Below, piece after piece: positions 1 through 8,574 of a stretch of 64,000 nt of DNA. This stretch comes from Eubacterium sp. 1001713B170207_170306_E7. Its GTDB lineage: Bacteria > Bacillota > Clostridia > Eubacteriales > Eubacteriaceae. The notes beneath the pieces were generated by a model, which searched no databases, had not been told where the DNA came from, and saw only the letters and a list, made by a program, of their open reading frames with translations. The stretch covers positions 80,609 to 144,608 of the forward strand of contig NZ_JADMVE010000006.1 in the NCBI RefSeq assembly GCF_015547515.1. Reading direction: 5' to 3'. Within the stretch, counting starts at the first letter, position 1. Each line of letters starts with the position of its first letter. The translations under genes were made by a program, and so were the position numbers.

Positions 1-2
1 TG

Positions 3-686
3 ATCGGAATCATTGCGGCACTGAAGGATGAAGTGCGGGACATTAAAAATAAAATGACACAGGTGCAGACCAGTGAAAAGGCGGGTATGACCTTTTACCG
101 GGGCCTGCTTTCCGGCAAGCCGGCCGTGGCTGTGATGTGCGGCGTGGGCAAGGTTAACGCGGCGCTGTGCGCCCAGATTCTGGTGGACCTTTTTGATGTG
201 GACTGCCTGATCAACGTGGGCGTGGGCGGCGCGGTGGCCAAAGGCCTGACCGTGGGCGACATTGTCATCTCAAAGGATTCCGTCCAGTATGATATGGACG
301 GCTCGGCTTTCGGCCACCCCAGAGGCGAGATCCCCAACATGGACATCACCTTTTTCCCGGCTGACGAGCGGCTGATCGGCCTGGCCAAGGACGCGGCGGC
401 CCGGGTAGGCCAGGCGGCGCTGGTGGGCCGTGTGATGACCGCGGACCTGGGCGTTGATTCCCAGGCGCTCAAGCAGGAGCTGACCCAGCTTTTCGGCGGG
501 GCCTGTGTGGAGATGGAGGGCGCGGCCATTGGCCAGGCGGCCTTTATCAACCAAATTCCCTACATTGTGATCCGCTCCATTTCGGACAACGCGGACGGCG
601 ATCTGGTAGAGACTTACCAGAATAATTTCCAGACATCTGTGGTCAACGCGGCCAAGATGGTACTGGAAATGGTTGAAAACTACTAA
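3..686 (+). CDS. mtnN: 5'-methylthioadenosine/S-adenosylhomocysteine nucleosidase (start cut by window edge)
   Basis: Hydrolyses MTA and SAH to adenine plus the ribosyl thioether, recycling methionine and methyl-transfer by-products in the cytosol. The window opens on the last two bases of what is most likely the ATG, so reading begins I-G-I-I-A-A-L-K-D-E-V; the full protein would be about 228 aa, normal for the family. Family landmarks are the N-terminal Glu of KDEV (proton relay), the GVGKVNAA glycine-rich loop, the VEMEGAA stretch (ribose-binding Met/Glu) and RSISDNAD, which holds the catalytic Asp. The next gene follows after about 18 bases, so the two are probably co-transcribed. Only the first base of the start codon is missing. 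Confidence 0.93.
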   Translation: MGIIAALKDEVRDIKNKMTQVQTSEKAGMTFYRGLLSGKPAVAVMCGVGKVNAALCAQILVDLFDVDCLINVGVGGAVAKGLTVGDIVISKDSVQYDMDGSAFGHPRGEIPNMDITFFPADERLIGLAKDAAARVGQAALVGRVMTADLGVDSQALKQELTQLFGGACVEMEGAAIGQAAFINQIPYIVIRSISDNADGDLVETYQNNFQTSVVNAAKMVLEMVENY

Positions 687-704
687 AGACAGAAGGTGTT
701 TCCC

Positions 705-1904
705 TTGGATCTTTTTGATGATTTTAGCACGCTGCCGGCCCACCGGCCCACCTGGGCCGAGATCAGGCTGGAAAACCTGCTCTTTAACCTGGAGCAGATT
801 AAAAAGGCGGCCGGCCCCGAGGCCCGGATCATGGGCGTGGTCAAGGCGGACGCCTACGGCCACGGCGTGGACGTGGCTGAGCTTTTGCAGGACGAGGGCG
901 TGCCCTGCCTGGGGGTCGCTTTTCTGGACGAAGCCATTGCCCTGCGCCAGAAGGGCATTGACCGCTGCGACCTCTTTATTCTGGGCCATACCGGCGCAGA
1001 CCAGATCCCCGAGCTGGTGGAATGGGATGTGACGCCCGGGGTTTACCAGATGGATTTTGCCGAAGCGCTCTCAGACTACTGCGTGGCGAACGGCGCAGTG
1101 CATCCGGTCCACGTCAAGGTGGATACGGGCATGGGGCGCATCGGCTTCCGCTGGGACGAGGCCGCGGACGCGGTGGAGCGCATGGCTGCCCTGCCGGGCA
1201 TCCGCGTCGAGGGGCTGTACACGCATTTTGCCACCGCGGACGCCCAGGACAAGGACTTTACCCATCTGCAGCTGACGCGTTACGCCCAGGTGGTCAAGGC
1301 GCTTTCAGATAAGGGCATTGAGATTCCGATCAAGCATGTGGAAAACTCAGCGGCCATCATTGATTTTGACAAGACCATCTTTAACATGGTGCGGCCGGGC
1401 ATTATTCTCTACGGCCATTATCCCTCGGACGAGGTGAAAAAGGAAAAGCTGGCGCTGAAGCCAGTCATGAGCTTTAAGACAAAGATCGTGCACATTAAGA
1501 CCATCCACGCGGGCGATTCGGTGAGCTACGGCCGCCGCTTCATCGCCGACCGCGACCGCAGAATCGCCACCCTGCCGGTGGGCTACGCCGACGGCTATAC
1601 CCGGATGCTCTCCGGAAAGGGGGCGGAGGTACTGATTAAGGGCCAGCGCGCGCCCGTGGTGGGGAATATCTGTATGGACCAGTGCATGGTGGATATTACG
1701 GACCTTGAGGGCGTTTCGCTCTACGATGAGGTAGAGCTTTTTGGGGAGAATCTCCCCGTGGAGGAGCTGGCTGAAAAGCTGGGCACCATCGCCTATGAGC
1801 TGCTCTGCATGGTGAACAAGCGGGTTCCCCGCATTTACGATTTTATGGGTGAAAAGCATCTGGAGGTCGAGATTTTGAACGACGGATTTTTTGGCGGCTT
1901 CTGA
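705..1904 (+). CDS. alr: Alanine racemase
   Basis: PLP-dependent interconversion of L- and D-alanine, supplying D-Ala for peptidoglycan. The PLP-binding lysine lies in VVKADAYGHG (about residue 47), the second catalytic base is the Tyr of VSYGRRF, and GRIGFR and the C-terminal NICMDQ and YELLC stretches are typical of Alr. Length about 399 aa fits the family. I chose the TTG at 705 because AGAAGGTG (691-698) sits at correct distance before it; an in-frame GTG at 696 lies inside that ribosome binding site. It follows mtnN closely and precedes a YitT-type gene. Confidence 0.93.
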   Translation: MDLFDDFSTLPAHRPTWAEIRLENLLFNLEQIKKAAGPEARIMGVVKADAYGHGVDVAELLQDEGVPCLGVAFLDEAIALRQKGIDRCDLFILGHTGADQIPELVEWDVTPGVYQMDFAEALSDYCVANGAVHPVHVKVDTGMGRIGFRWDEAADAVERMAALPGIRVEGLYTHFATADAQDKDFTHLQLTRYAQVVKALSDKGIEIPIKHVENSAAIIDFDKTIFNMVRPGIILYGHYPSDEVKKEKLALKPVMSFKTKIVHIKTIHAGDSVSYGRRFIADRDRRIATLPVGYADGYTRMLSGKGAEVLIKGQRAPVVGNICMDQCMVDITDLEGVSLYDEVELFGENLPVEELAEKLGTIAYELLCMVNKRVPRIYDFMGEKHLEVEILNDGFFGGF

Positions 1905-1928
1905 GTGCTGTAAAATTTATGAGGTGAA

Positions 1929-1953
1929 ACCGGTTGGCCCAGCGCCGACCGGT
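1929..1953 (+). other. Hairpin just upstream of the yitT ribosome binding site
   Basis: ACCGGTTGGC (1929-1938) pairs with GCCGACCGGT (1944-1953) through ten pairs, one of them G-T, around a five-base loop. It has no U-tract, so it is not an intrinsic terminator. It ends about 5 bases before the GGGGAA ribosome binding site of the next gene and could affect translation or mRNA stability. Function unknown. Confidence 0.4.
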
Positions 1954-1964
1954 GTGATGGGGAA

Positions 1965-2837
1965 ATGGAAAACAAAATCAAAGATAATAAGGTTGCCCGT
2001 ACCATTTTTGAGTACGTAGGCATTTTGTTCGGGACCTTTATGACAGCCCTGGCTGCCAATATGTTCATGATTCCCAATAAGCTGGCGCCGGGGGGCTTCA
2101 GCGGGCTGGCCACTGTGCTCTACTATGTGACAGGGCTGCCGGTCGGGACGGTTACCTTTGTATTCTCGGTGGCCACACAGCTGATTGCCCTCAAGGTGCT
2201 GGGCAAAAGCCTGGGTCTCAAGAGCTTTTTCTGTACCCTGGCCTACGGGGTCTTAGTCGATGTGATGGCGGGCGTGATTCCGCCCTTCTCAGACGACGTC
2301 CTGCTGGCCAGTATTTTCGCCGGCGTCCTTTACGGAGTCGGCATGGGCGTGCTGTACCGCATGGGCGGCTCCGGCGGCGGGACCGACCTGCTGGCCCGGA
2401 TGCTGCTCAAGGTGACCAAACGCCTGACCCTGAGCACCTGGATCATGTGCATTGACTTCTGCGTGGTCATCTTTGCCGGGATCGCCTTTAAAAACATCTC
2501 GGTCATGCTGTATTCCATCATCGTGCTGTTTTTATACACACAGGTCATGGATTTTGTCATCGTGGGCAACAATTATGCCAAGGCGGCCAACATTGTCTCG
2601 GACAAGAGCCCGGAAATCTGCGAGCGCATCCGAACCGACCTCAACAAGACCGCCACCATCTTTCACGCTTACGGCGCTTACTCGGGCCAGAGCAAGGACG
2701 TGGTCTACTGCATTGTCTACCGGAGCCAGATCGCCAAGCTTAAGGGCATTATCTATGAGATTGACCCAGGCGCCTTTGTGACCCTGGCCGATACCCAGGA
2801 GGTTCTGGGCGGCGGATTTAAAAATCTCAATGAGTAA
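1965..2837 (+). CDS. YitT family membrane protein (DUF161 plus DUF2179)
   Basis: A 290-aa integral membrane protein. After a short charged N-terminus there are about five hydrophobic segments, and it has the conserved FGTFMTALAANMFMIPNKLAPGG and MGGSGGGTDLLARML type motifs of the YitT/DUF161 family. The last 80 or so residues are soluble, include RSQIAKLKGIIYEIDP and AFVTLADTQEVLGGGF, and match the DUF2179 domain. The family is widespread in Firmicutes and its transport substrate is not established. GGGGAA lies upstream of the ATG. It sits between alr and the transketolase pair, with no clear terminator on either side. Confidence 0.85.
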   Translation: MENKIKDNKVARTIFEYVGILFGTFMTALAANMFMIPNKLAPGGFSGLATVLYYVTGLPVGTVTFVFSVATQLIALKVLGKSLGLKSFFCTLAYGVLVDVMAGVIPPFSDDVLLASIFAGVLYGVGMGVLYRMGGSGGGTDLLARMLLKVTKRLTLSTWIMCIDFCVVIFAGIAFKNISVMLYSIIVLFLYTQVMDFVIVGNNYAKAANIVSDKSPEICERIRTDLNKTATIFHAYGAYSGQSKDVVYCIVYRSQIAKLKGIIYEIDPGAFVTLADTQEVLGGGFKNLNE

Positions 2838-2899
2838 TGAAAGCATTTGTGTTAATGAGCACTTTACGAAGTGCTAAAATATATTAGAAGGAGTAACAT

Positions 2900-3709
2900 A
2901 TGGAAAACTTAGAAAAAACAGCAAAAGGTATCCGTCGGGATATCGTGAAAATGATTGGTAAAGCCGCTTCCGGTCATCCGGGCGGATCTTTATCTGCCGT
3001 TGAAATTTTGAGCTTGTTATATTTTGAAAAGATGAACGTTGATCCAGCGGAGCCGAAGAAAGCAGACCGCGACCGCTTCGTCCTGTCAAAGGGCCATGCC
3101 GCGCCGGTGCTGTACGCAACCCTGGCCGCAAAGGGCTTCTTTGATAAAGCAGAGCTGGACAGCCTGCGCCAGGTCGGCGCGATCCTCCAGGGCCACCCGG
3201 ATATGAAGAAGATCCCAGGTGTGGACATGTCCACCGGTTCGCTGGGACAGGGCATCTCCGCGGCTGTCGGCATGGCGCTGGGCGCTAAGATCGACAAGGC
3301 CGACTGGAAAACCTATGTGTTACTCGGCGACGGCGAGCTCCAGGAAGGCCTGGTCTGGGAAGCGGCCATGTCCGCAGCCCACTACAAGCTGGACAACCTG
3401 ATCGCCTTTGTGGATAACAACAACCTGCAGATCGACGGCGCCATCACCGACGTTATGTCCCCGTATCCGATCGATGAAAAATTCGCGGCCTTTGGCTGGA
3501 ATGTCATCAACATCGCGGACGGCAACGACTTTGACCAGCTGCGCGAAGGCCTTGAAAAAGCTTATGCCTGCGAGGGCAAGCCGTCTGTTTTAGTCTGCAA
3601 GACCGTCAAGGGCAAGGGCGTTTCCTACATGGAAAACAACGCAGGCTGGCACGGCAAGGGACCAAACGCGGAACAGGTTGAAATTGCACTGAAAGAACTG
3701 GAGGACTAA
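2900..3709 (+). CDS. Transketolase, N-terminal (TPP-binding) subunit
   Basis: One half of a split transketolase of the non-oxidative pentose phosphate pathway, which moves two-carbon ketol units between sugar phosphates in the cytosol. This 269-aa chain carries the thiamine diphosphate domain: GHPGGSLS near residue 25, SKGHAAP, the metal-binding GDGELQEG around residue 140 followed by the Asn of VDNNNLQ, and KGKGVSYME near the end. AGAAGGAG precedes the ATG. The C-terminal subunit starts two bases after the stop, so equal synthesis of both chains is likely. Split transketolases are common in archaea and clostridia. Confidence 0.93.
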   Translation: MENLEKTAKGIRRDIVKMIGKAASGHPGGSLSAVEILSLLYFEKMNVDPAEPKKADRDRFVLSKGHAAPVLYATLAAKGFFDKAELDSLRQVGAILQGHPDMKKIPGVDMSTGSLGQGISAAVGMALGAKIDKADWKTYVLLGDGELQEGLVWEAAMSAAHYKLDNLIAFVDNNNLQIDGAITDVMSPYPIDEKFAAFGWNVINIADGNDFDQLREGLEKAYACEGKPSVLVCKTVKGKGVSYMENNAGWHGKGPNAEQVEIALKELED

Positions 3710-3711
3710 TC

Positions 3712-4653
3712 ATGAGTAAAAAATCAACAAGACAGGCATACGGCGAATATTTAGCGGTACTCGCTGAAAAAAATAAAGATATCGTTGTTCTGGACGCCGA
3801 TTTATCCGGCGCAACCAAGACCTCTGAATTTAAAAAGGTGATGCCGGAACGTCATTTCAACGCCGGTATCGCAGAAGCCGACCTCATGGGCATGTCCGCC
3901 GGCTTAGCCACCACGGGCAAGATTCCCTTTGCCAGCACCTTCGCCATTTTCGGCGCAGGCCGTGCCTTTGAAATCATCCGCAACAGCATCTGCTATCCCA
4001 AGCTGAACGTCAAGATCGCCTTAACCCATGCGGGCATCTCCGTTGGCGAGGACGGCGGCTCCCACCAGTCCGTGGAAGACGTTGCCCTGATGCGCGCGGT
4101 TCCGAACATGACCGTTCTGGTACCCGCTGACGCCACCGAAACACAGCGCATGATGGATGCTGCCATCGCCATTGACGGCCCGGTTTACATCCGCTTAGGC
4201 CGCCTGGACACCAACGTGATCTTCGACGACGATTACGAATTTGAAGTGGGCAAGGCCGTAACCTTAAAGGAAGGCCACGACCTGACCATCATGGCCATGG
4301 GCTTAATGGTTGAAAAGGCTGTGGAAGCCGCCGACGCCTTAAAGGCAGAAGGCATCTCCGCCCGCGTGCTGAACATGGGCAGCATCAAGCCCATTGACCG
4401 CGAAGCCATCGAAGCAGCCGCCAAAGAAACCGGCGCCATCGTGACCGCTGAAGAACACAGCATCATCGGCGGCCTGGCCGGCGCAGTCTGTGAAGTTCTG
4501 GCAGAAACCACCCCCGCTCCGGTCGAAAAGGTCGGCGTGATGGATCAGTTCGGCCAGTCCGGCAAAGCGCTGGAGCTGCTTGAAAAGTACAACCTGACCA
4601 CTGGCGCCATCGTAGAAGCCGCCAAAAAGGTTGTGGCACGCAAAGCCAAATAG
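3712..4653 (+). CDS. Transketolase, C-terminal (pyrimidine-binding) subunit
   Basis: Partner of the preceding gene: 313 aa comprising the pyrimidine-binding and C-terminal transketolase domains. HFNAGIAEADLMGMSAGLA holds the Glu that activates the thiamine N1' position, and THAGISVGEDGGSHQSVEDVA is the family signature. The C-terminal Rossmann-like domain begins near residue 190 (AVTLKEGHDLTIMAMG). A 1-deoxyxylulose-5-phosphate synthase is excluded because that enzyme is a single chain with a different N-terminal half. Transcription ends at the strong terminator that follows. Confidence 0.93.
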   Translation: MSKKSTRQAYGEYLAVLAEKNKDIVVLDADLSGATKTSEFKKVMPERHFNAGIAEADLMGMSAGLATTGKIPFASTFAIFGAGRAFEIIRNSICYPKLNVKIALTHAGISVGEDGGSHQSVEDVALMRAVPNMTVLVPADATETQRMMDAAIAIDGPVYIRLGRLDTNVIFDDDYEFEVGKAVTLKEGHDLTIMAMGLMVEKAVEAADALKAEGISARVLNMGSIKPIDREAIEAAAKETGAIVTAEEHSIIGGLAGAVCEVLAETTPAPVEKVGVMDQFGQSGKALELLEKYNLTTGAIVEAAKKVVARKAK

Positions 4654-4670
4654 TAAAACAACCACACAGG

Positions 4671-4704
4671 AGAAGATACGGCGTTTCGCCGTATCTTCTT
4701 TTTA
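4671..4704 (+). terminator. Intrinsic terminator after the transketolase genes
   Basis: AGAAGATACGGCG (4671-4683) and its perfect complement (4687-4699) enclose a TTT loop and are followed by a T-run. The 13-bp perfect stem makes this a strong stop for the transketolase operon. Confidence 0.9.
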
Positions 4705-4943
4705 ATTGAAAGGGTACCGCGGCGGTACGGGTTGGGGAGCCCCCCAGACACCTTCGGTTTTCTTTTTACCAGTTCCGACAGAGAATTAATTTTTATTTAA
4801 GAATCGAACATTCCGAAGCTGAAACATTTGCCCATAAAGAAGATTAATAAAAGGCATAAGCGGTATCTGTGAAATATTTTGTAAAATTCCTGTAAATTTT
4901 CTTTAAAATTGAAAAATAACCTTGCCACACTTTTTGCCACATA

Positions 4944-4972
4944 TTGAAATCCCGGCAAAACTCTGATATGAT
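4944..4972 (+). promoter_or_regulatory. Promoter of the putative small RNA
   Basis: TTGAAA (4944-4949) and TATGAT (4967-4972) are separated by exactly 17 bases, a good sigma-A type promoter. No gene with a ribosome binding site follows, but an intrinsic terminator does at 5109. Two direct copies of TTGCCACA (4922-4929, 4934-4941) lie immediately upstream and could bind a regulator. Confidence 0.6.
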
Positions 4973-4978
4973 GTTCCT

Positions 4979-5138
4979 AAGTGCCGGTGCTGTGAATGCC
5001 ACATCCCGGCTGAAATTGTCCAATCTCTACAGTTTTTACGGACGCCAAAGACTGCTCCGCGGCGTCATGCCGGACTGCTCCAAATTTTCCGGCCAAAACT
5101 GTTTGGTGAAAATACTGCCAATGGCAGTATTTTTTTTA
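4979..5138 (+). ncRNA. Candidate structured small RNA, about 160 nt, with two C-rich loops
   Basis: The stretch between a good promoter and a strong terminator has no convincing reading frame but folds well by eye. GCCGG (4983-4987) pairs with CCGGC (5006-5010) around an inner TGTG/CACA stem. GACGCC (5041-5046) pairs with GGCGTC (5061-5066). GCCGGA (5069-5074) pairs with TCCGGC (5088-5093). The octamer ACTGCTCC is repeated, first in the loop of one hairpin (5051-5058) and then at the loop edge of the next (5074-5081). CUCC-containing loops in Gram-positive small RNAs often pair with Shine-Dalgarno GGAG. The terminator hairpin AATACTGCC/GGCAGTATT (5111-5131) plus T-run closes it. I do not recognise an Rfam family. 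The exact 5' end is inferred. Confidence 0.55.
5109..5138 (+). terminator. Intrinsic terminator of the putative small RNA
   Basis: AATACTGCC (5111-5119), loop AAT, GGCAGTATT (5123-5131), with A-T pairs extending the base of the stem, then an eight-T run. It lies about 50 bases before the XRE-gene promoter and serves no protein gene, which supports a separate transcript upstream. Confidence 0.85.
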
Positions 5139-5190
5139 CCCCTTTGTAGAACGTTTCCAAAAAATACCCTTATATATGAAAATATTGACA

Positions 5191-5219
5191 TTGCATTTTA
5201 TTGAAAATGGTTATATAAT
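5191..5219 (+). promoter_or_regulatory. Promoter of the XRE regulator gene
   Basis: TTGCAT (5191-5196), 17-base spacer, TATAAT (5214-5219). A TTGACA lies just upstream (5185-5190) but gives a 23-base spacer, so the TTGCAT pairing is preferred. Confidence 0.6.
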
Positions 5220-5262
5220 ATTTCTATTAATCTCAAAATTCACGTCTGAAAGGAGAAAGCCC

Positions 5263-6696
5263 ATGTCGCAATTCAGTGAACGTCTGACCACCCTGGTCGA
5301 AGCAACGGGATTTTCCATCTATCAGCTTTCCAAAAAAGCCAAAATCGACCGCTCCACCATCCATAAAGTCATGGTGGGCGAGCGCATGCCCAGCGCCGAT
5401 TTTTATAAAAAGCTCTGCCGCGCCCTGTCCCTGACCCCCTTTGAGAAAAGAGAGCTCGACGATCTCTACAAAATGGCCCGGATCGGGGATAAGGTCTACT
5501 ACCGGCGCAACAGCGTCAAGCGCCTGGTCGAGGAGCTGGCCGGCAACACCTACGCCCCCAGCGAGGACATCAGCGGCCGGGAATATAAGGCCTTTCCCGT
5601 ATTGGCGCGCGGTACCCAGGTCATCGAGGGCAAGAACGACATCAACAGCGTGCTCATCGATGTGATCAACGATGAAATTTACCACCGCGAGGCCCCGCAC
5701 CTGGCCGTCGCCCTGGCTTTTGACCACCAGTTCGTGTACGAGTACCTGTACAACGCCTTTGTGAGCGCCGCCGGCCCGGTCGACATCGACCACTTTATCT
5801 ACCTGGACAAGGAGACCAGCCGCAACGACGCCATCCAGAAAAACCTGCGCCACCTCCAGTACATCCTGTCCTTCAGCCTGTGCGGGCGCGACGGCTACCA
5901 CCCCTATTATTCCTATGTCAACGCCGACCCAGCCCAGGCCGTGACCACCTTCCTGCCCTATTTCATCATCACCAGCCGCCACGTGCTCAAGCTGTCCCGC
6001 AGCTTTAAGACCGCTGTGCTGTACGACGACGAAGCGATCGTGAGTTTTTATAAGGCATCCGTGGAGCGCCTCTGCAGGGGCCTGCCCCAGCTCACCCGCA
6101 GGGCCAACCGGATCGAGGACATGTACGGCTGGACCCGGGAAAACCTGGGCGACGCCAGCCTGGAGCCCCACCCCTGCCTGAGCCTCTGCCTCAACGCGGC
6201 CCGCATCGAGCGCCTGGTGCAGCCCGATCTGCCCGGGCGGGAGGCCGTCTGCGCCATGGCAGAGGAAGTCTACGGCCCCTACGTCCGCCGCGAGCTGCCC
6301 CTGCCGCGGTCCATCTTCTCCCCAGAGGGGCTGAACATCTTTGCCGAGACCGGACGGATCTGCTACTTCCCGGAAACCGTGGTGCGCTGCTGCACCCCCG
6401 AGGAGCGCAAGGCCTTTCTGCGGGAGATCCTGGACGCAGTGGAGAGCGGGGAGACTGCCTTTATGGCCGTCGATTCCGATAAATTCAGAATCCCCCTCAA
6501 CGTTGAGATCATCAAGGCAGCCGAGCAGCAGATCGTGGTCCAGCGCTTCAGCGACGACAGCCGGCGGCTCAACGCCATCTTCATCGACGAGCCCGGCATC
6601 TGCGAAGCCTTCAGCGATTTCTTCGACTACCTGCCCGACAGCGACCTGACCCTGGACCGGGAAGGGCTCATCAACCTGCTGAAAAGCTATTTATAA
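5263..6696 (+). CDS. XRE-type helix-turn-helix protein with long uncharacterised C-terminal region
   Basis: A 477-aa protein whose first 65 or so residues form a Cro/CI-type DNA-binding domain (FSIYQLSKKAKIDRSTIHKV and the following helix SADFYKKLCRAL). The remaining 400 residues are not recognised; no catalytic motif or membrane segment is visible. The ATG at 5263 was chosen because AAAGGAGAA stands before it and the HTH starts right after; the frame is open further upstream but without a ribosome binding site and across the promoter. The DUF3987 gene follows after about 12 bases, so they are one transcription unit, and it probably regulates that pair. Codon use is GC-rich like its right-hand neighbours. 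Confidence 0.8.
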   Translation: MSQFSERLTTLVEATGFSIYQLSKKAKIDRSTIHKVMVGERMPSADFYKKLCRALSLTPFEKRELDDLYKMARIGDKVYYRRNSVKRLVEELAGNTYAPSEDISGREYKAFPVLARGTQVIEGKNDINSVLIDVINDEIYHREAPHLAVALAFDHQFVYEYLYNAFVSAAGPVDIDHFIYLDKETSRNDAIQKNLRHLQYILSFSLCGRDGYHPYYSYVNADPAQAVTTFLPYFIITSRHVLKLSRSFKTAVLYDDEAIVSFYKASVERLCRGLPQLTRRANRIEDMYGWTRENLGDASLEPHPCLSLCLNAARIERLVQPDLPGREAVCAMAEEVYGPYVRRELPLPRSIFSPEGLNIFAETGRICYFPETVVRCCTPEERKAFLREILDAVESGETAFMAVDSDKFRIPLNVEIIKAAEQQIVVQRFSDDSRRLNAIFIDEPGICEAFSDFFDYLPDSDLTLDREGLINLLKSYL

Positions 6697-6708
6697 TAAG
6701 GAGAGTAC

Positions 6709-8574
6709 ATGAATACCGACGCAAAAGAACATGCCCTGACGCCCGAACAGGCCAAGACCCTGAAAGAAAGCCTGGAGAATATCAGCAACGCCCTGACGGT
6801 AGAGGAAAAGGACCGGGAGCCCGGAAAGCCCTACATCAAGCATATCCACCGTGTTACCCACGAGCCCATCAGTATCCGCGACCCCGAAACGGGCGAAGAC
6901 CGGCTGCTCACCGATGCGGAGCGAGAAGCCCAGACCACGGTTGACGAAACCGTCCGCTATTACCCCGACTTCCGGCTGAAATGGGGCGAGTACCTCTGCG
7001 ATCCGGGCAAGGGCTGGACCCTGGAGGACTACGAGCACTACGAGGAGCGCATGCAGGAGTACGCCGAGACCGGCACCGTCCAGACCCAGTGGGGCCGCCT
7101 CATGCCCCTGACCGAGGAGATTGAGCGCCCCGAATTCCCCTTGAAATCCCTGCCAGAGCCCTACGCCCGCTACACCCGGGCCCTGGCCGAGAGCCTGCAG
7201 GTGCCCGTGGACATGGTGGGCGTGTCCGTGCTCGGCCTGCTGGGCGGCTGCCTGCAAAAGCGGTATGAGATCAACGCCAAGAACAAGTTCACCGTGCCCC
7301 TGGGCCTGTACACCCTGGTGGTGGCCGACCCCGGCGAGCGCAAATCCAGCGTCTACGACGAGGTCGTGCGCCCCGTCAAGGACTACGAGCAGAAGCTCTG
7401 GAGCGAGTACCAGAAAGCACAGCTCGACTACGAGCTGGAGCAGGAGCTGGCCGAGGAAGAATTCAAGAAAACCAAGCAGCAGTACATGAAATGCAAGGAC
7501 GCGACCGAACGCGAAAGCCTCAAGGCGGCCCTGCTTGAGCTCAAGGAAAAGATCGCCTTTTTCCAGAAAAAATGCCCGCCCTGCCTGTATATGGACGACA
7601 CCACCAACGCCGCCCTGGAGCAGGAGCTGGCCCGCAACGGCGGCCGCATGATCATCATGTCCGATGAGGGCGACCTCTTCGCCAACATGATGGGCCTGTA
7701 CACCGGCGGCCAGCACACCCTGGGCGCCATGCTTAAGGGCCACACCGGCGGCAGCTCCAAGACCCACCGCGTGGGCCGCGACCCGGTCCGGCTGCCCGCC
7801 AGCAACCTGAGCGTGCTGCTCATGGTCCAGCCCATCATCATCGACACCATCATGGCCGACGCCGTCATGCGCGGCCGCGGCATGAACGCCCGGTTTCTCT
7901 ACACCATGCCGAAAAGCCGGGTGGGGGACCGTAACATCGAGACCGCAAAGGATATCGACCCCAAAATCGACGCCGACTACTACAACGCCGTCTACAGCCT
8001 GTACGCCGACAACCACATCACCCTGGAACCAAAGCCCAGACAGCTTGTGCTCAAGGACAGCGCCCAGATGGCCTACATGGCCTACGAGACCATGTTTGAG
8101 CGGCGGCTCAAGGGCGATATGAAGGACCTCAGCGACTGGGGCAGCAAGCTCGGCGGCGAGATGCTGCGCCTGGTGGGCATCCTCCACTGCGCCGCCCACC
8201 CCGACGCCATCATGGAAACCCCCATCGCCAAGGAAACCGTGGATCAGGCCCATCAGCTGGCCAAATATTTTAGCGAGTACGCCCGCATCATCTATAACAT
8301 GGGCAGCGGCCTGGACCCGAATATGCGGGTATGCCAGCGGATAGTGGAGGTGATAAAGGCACAGGGGATCAAAATCTTCTCGAAAACAGAGCTCTTTGGC
8401 ATTTCACGCATGGGCTGTAAAAAAATTTCAGACCTGCTGCCCTATCTGAACATTCTGGAAGACTACGGCTATCTGAAAAGTGGCCGCTTTACCAACGGAA
8501 ACCGCACCTTTACAGGCTATGAGGTGAATCCGGCAGTCTTTGAGGACGGGGAACAGATCCATAACAACGCATAA
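6709..8574 (+). CDS. DUF3987 (YfjI-like) ATPase / primase-helicase-like protein
   Basis: A 621-aa protein matching the DUF3987 family, P-loop proteins usually found with phage, plasmid or island replication genes. The Walker A-like loop is ADPGERKSS (about residues 205-213), and the following helix begins VYDEVVRP. A charged coiled-coil insertion spans roughly 225-290, with a Walker B-like IIMSDEGD near 320. The C-terminal 90 residues look like a winged-helix module (SKTELFGISRMGCKKISDLLPYL). GGAGAG precedes the ATG. The last codons lie inside the left arm of a 24-bp inverted repeat (8559-8582), so gene and repeat appear linked. Nothing in the sequence gives its precise role, and no integrase or other replication gene is nearby. 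Confidence 0.75.
   Translation: MNTDAKEHALTPEQAKTLKESLENISNALTVEEKDREPGKPYIKHIHRVTHEPISIRDPETGEDRLLTDAEREAQTTVDETVRYYPDFRLKWGEYLCDPGKGWTLEDYEHYEERMQEYAETGTVQTQWGRLMPLTEEIERPEFPLKSLPEPYARYTRALAESLQVPVDMVGVSVLGLLGGCLQKRYEINAKNKFTVPLGLYTLVVADPGERKSSVYDEVVRPVKDYEQKLWSEYQKAQLDYELEQELAEEEFKKTKQQYMKCKDATERESLKAALLELKEKIAFFQKKCPPCLYMDDTTNAALEQELARNGGRMIIMSDEGDLFANMMGLYTGGQHTLGAMLKGHTGGSSKTHRVGRDPVRLPASNLSVLLMVQPIIIDTIMADAVMRGRGMNARFLYTMPKSRVGDRNIETAKDIDPKIDADYYNAVYSLYADNHITLEPKPRQLVLKDSAQMAYMAYETMFERRLKGDMKDLSDWGSKLGGEMLRLVGILHCAAHPDAIMETPIAKETVDQAHQLAKYFSEYARIIYNMGSGLDPNMRVCQRIVEVIKAQGIKIFSKTELFGISRMGCKKISDLLPYLNILEDYGYLKSGRFTNGNRTFTGYEVNPAVFEDGEQIHNNA

Noticed and set aside
4944-5204. Open frame of 86 codons across the small-RNA candidate
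   Set aside because: No ribosome binding site, odd composition, and it reads straight through a strong terminator and into the next promoter.
6691-8253. Long reverse-strand open frame (520 codons) opposite the DUF3987 gene
   Set aside because: Low-complexity V/G/H/L-rich product with no family match; it arises from the third-position GC bias of the real gene.
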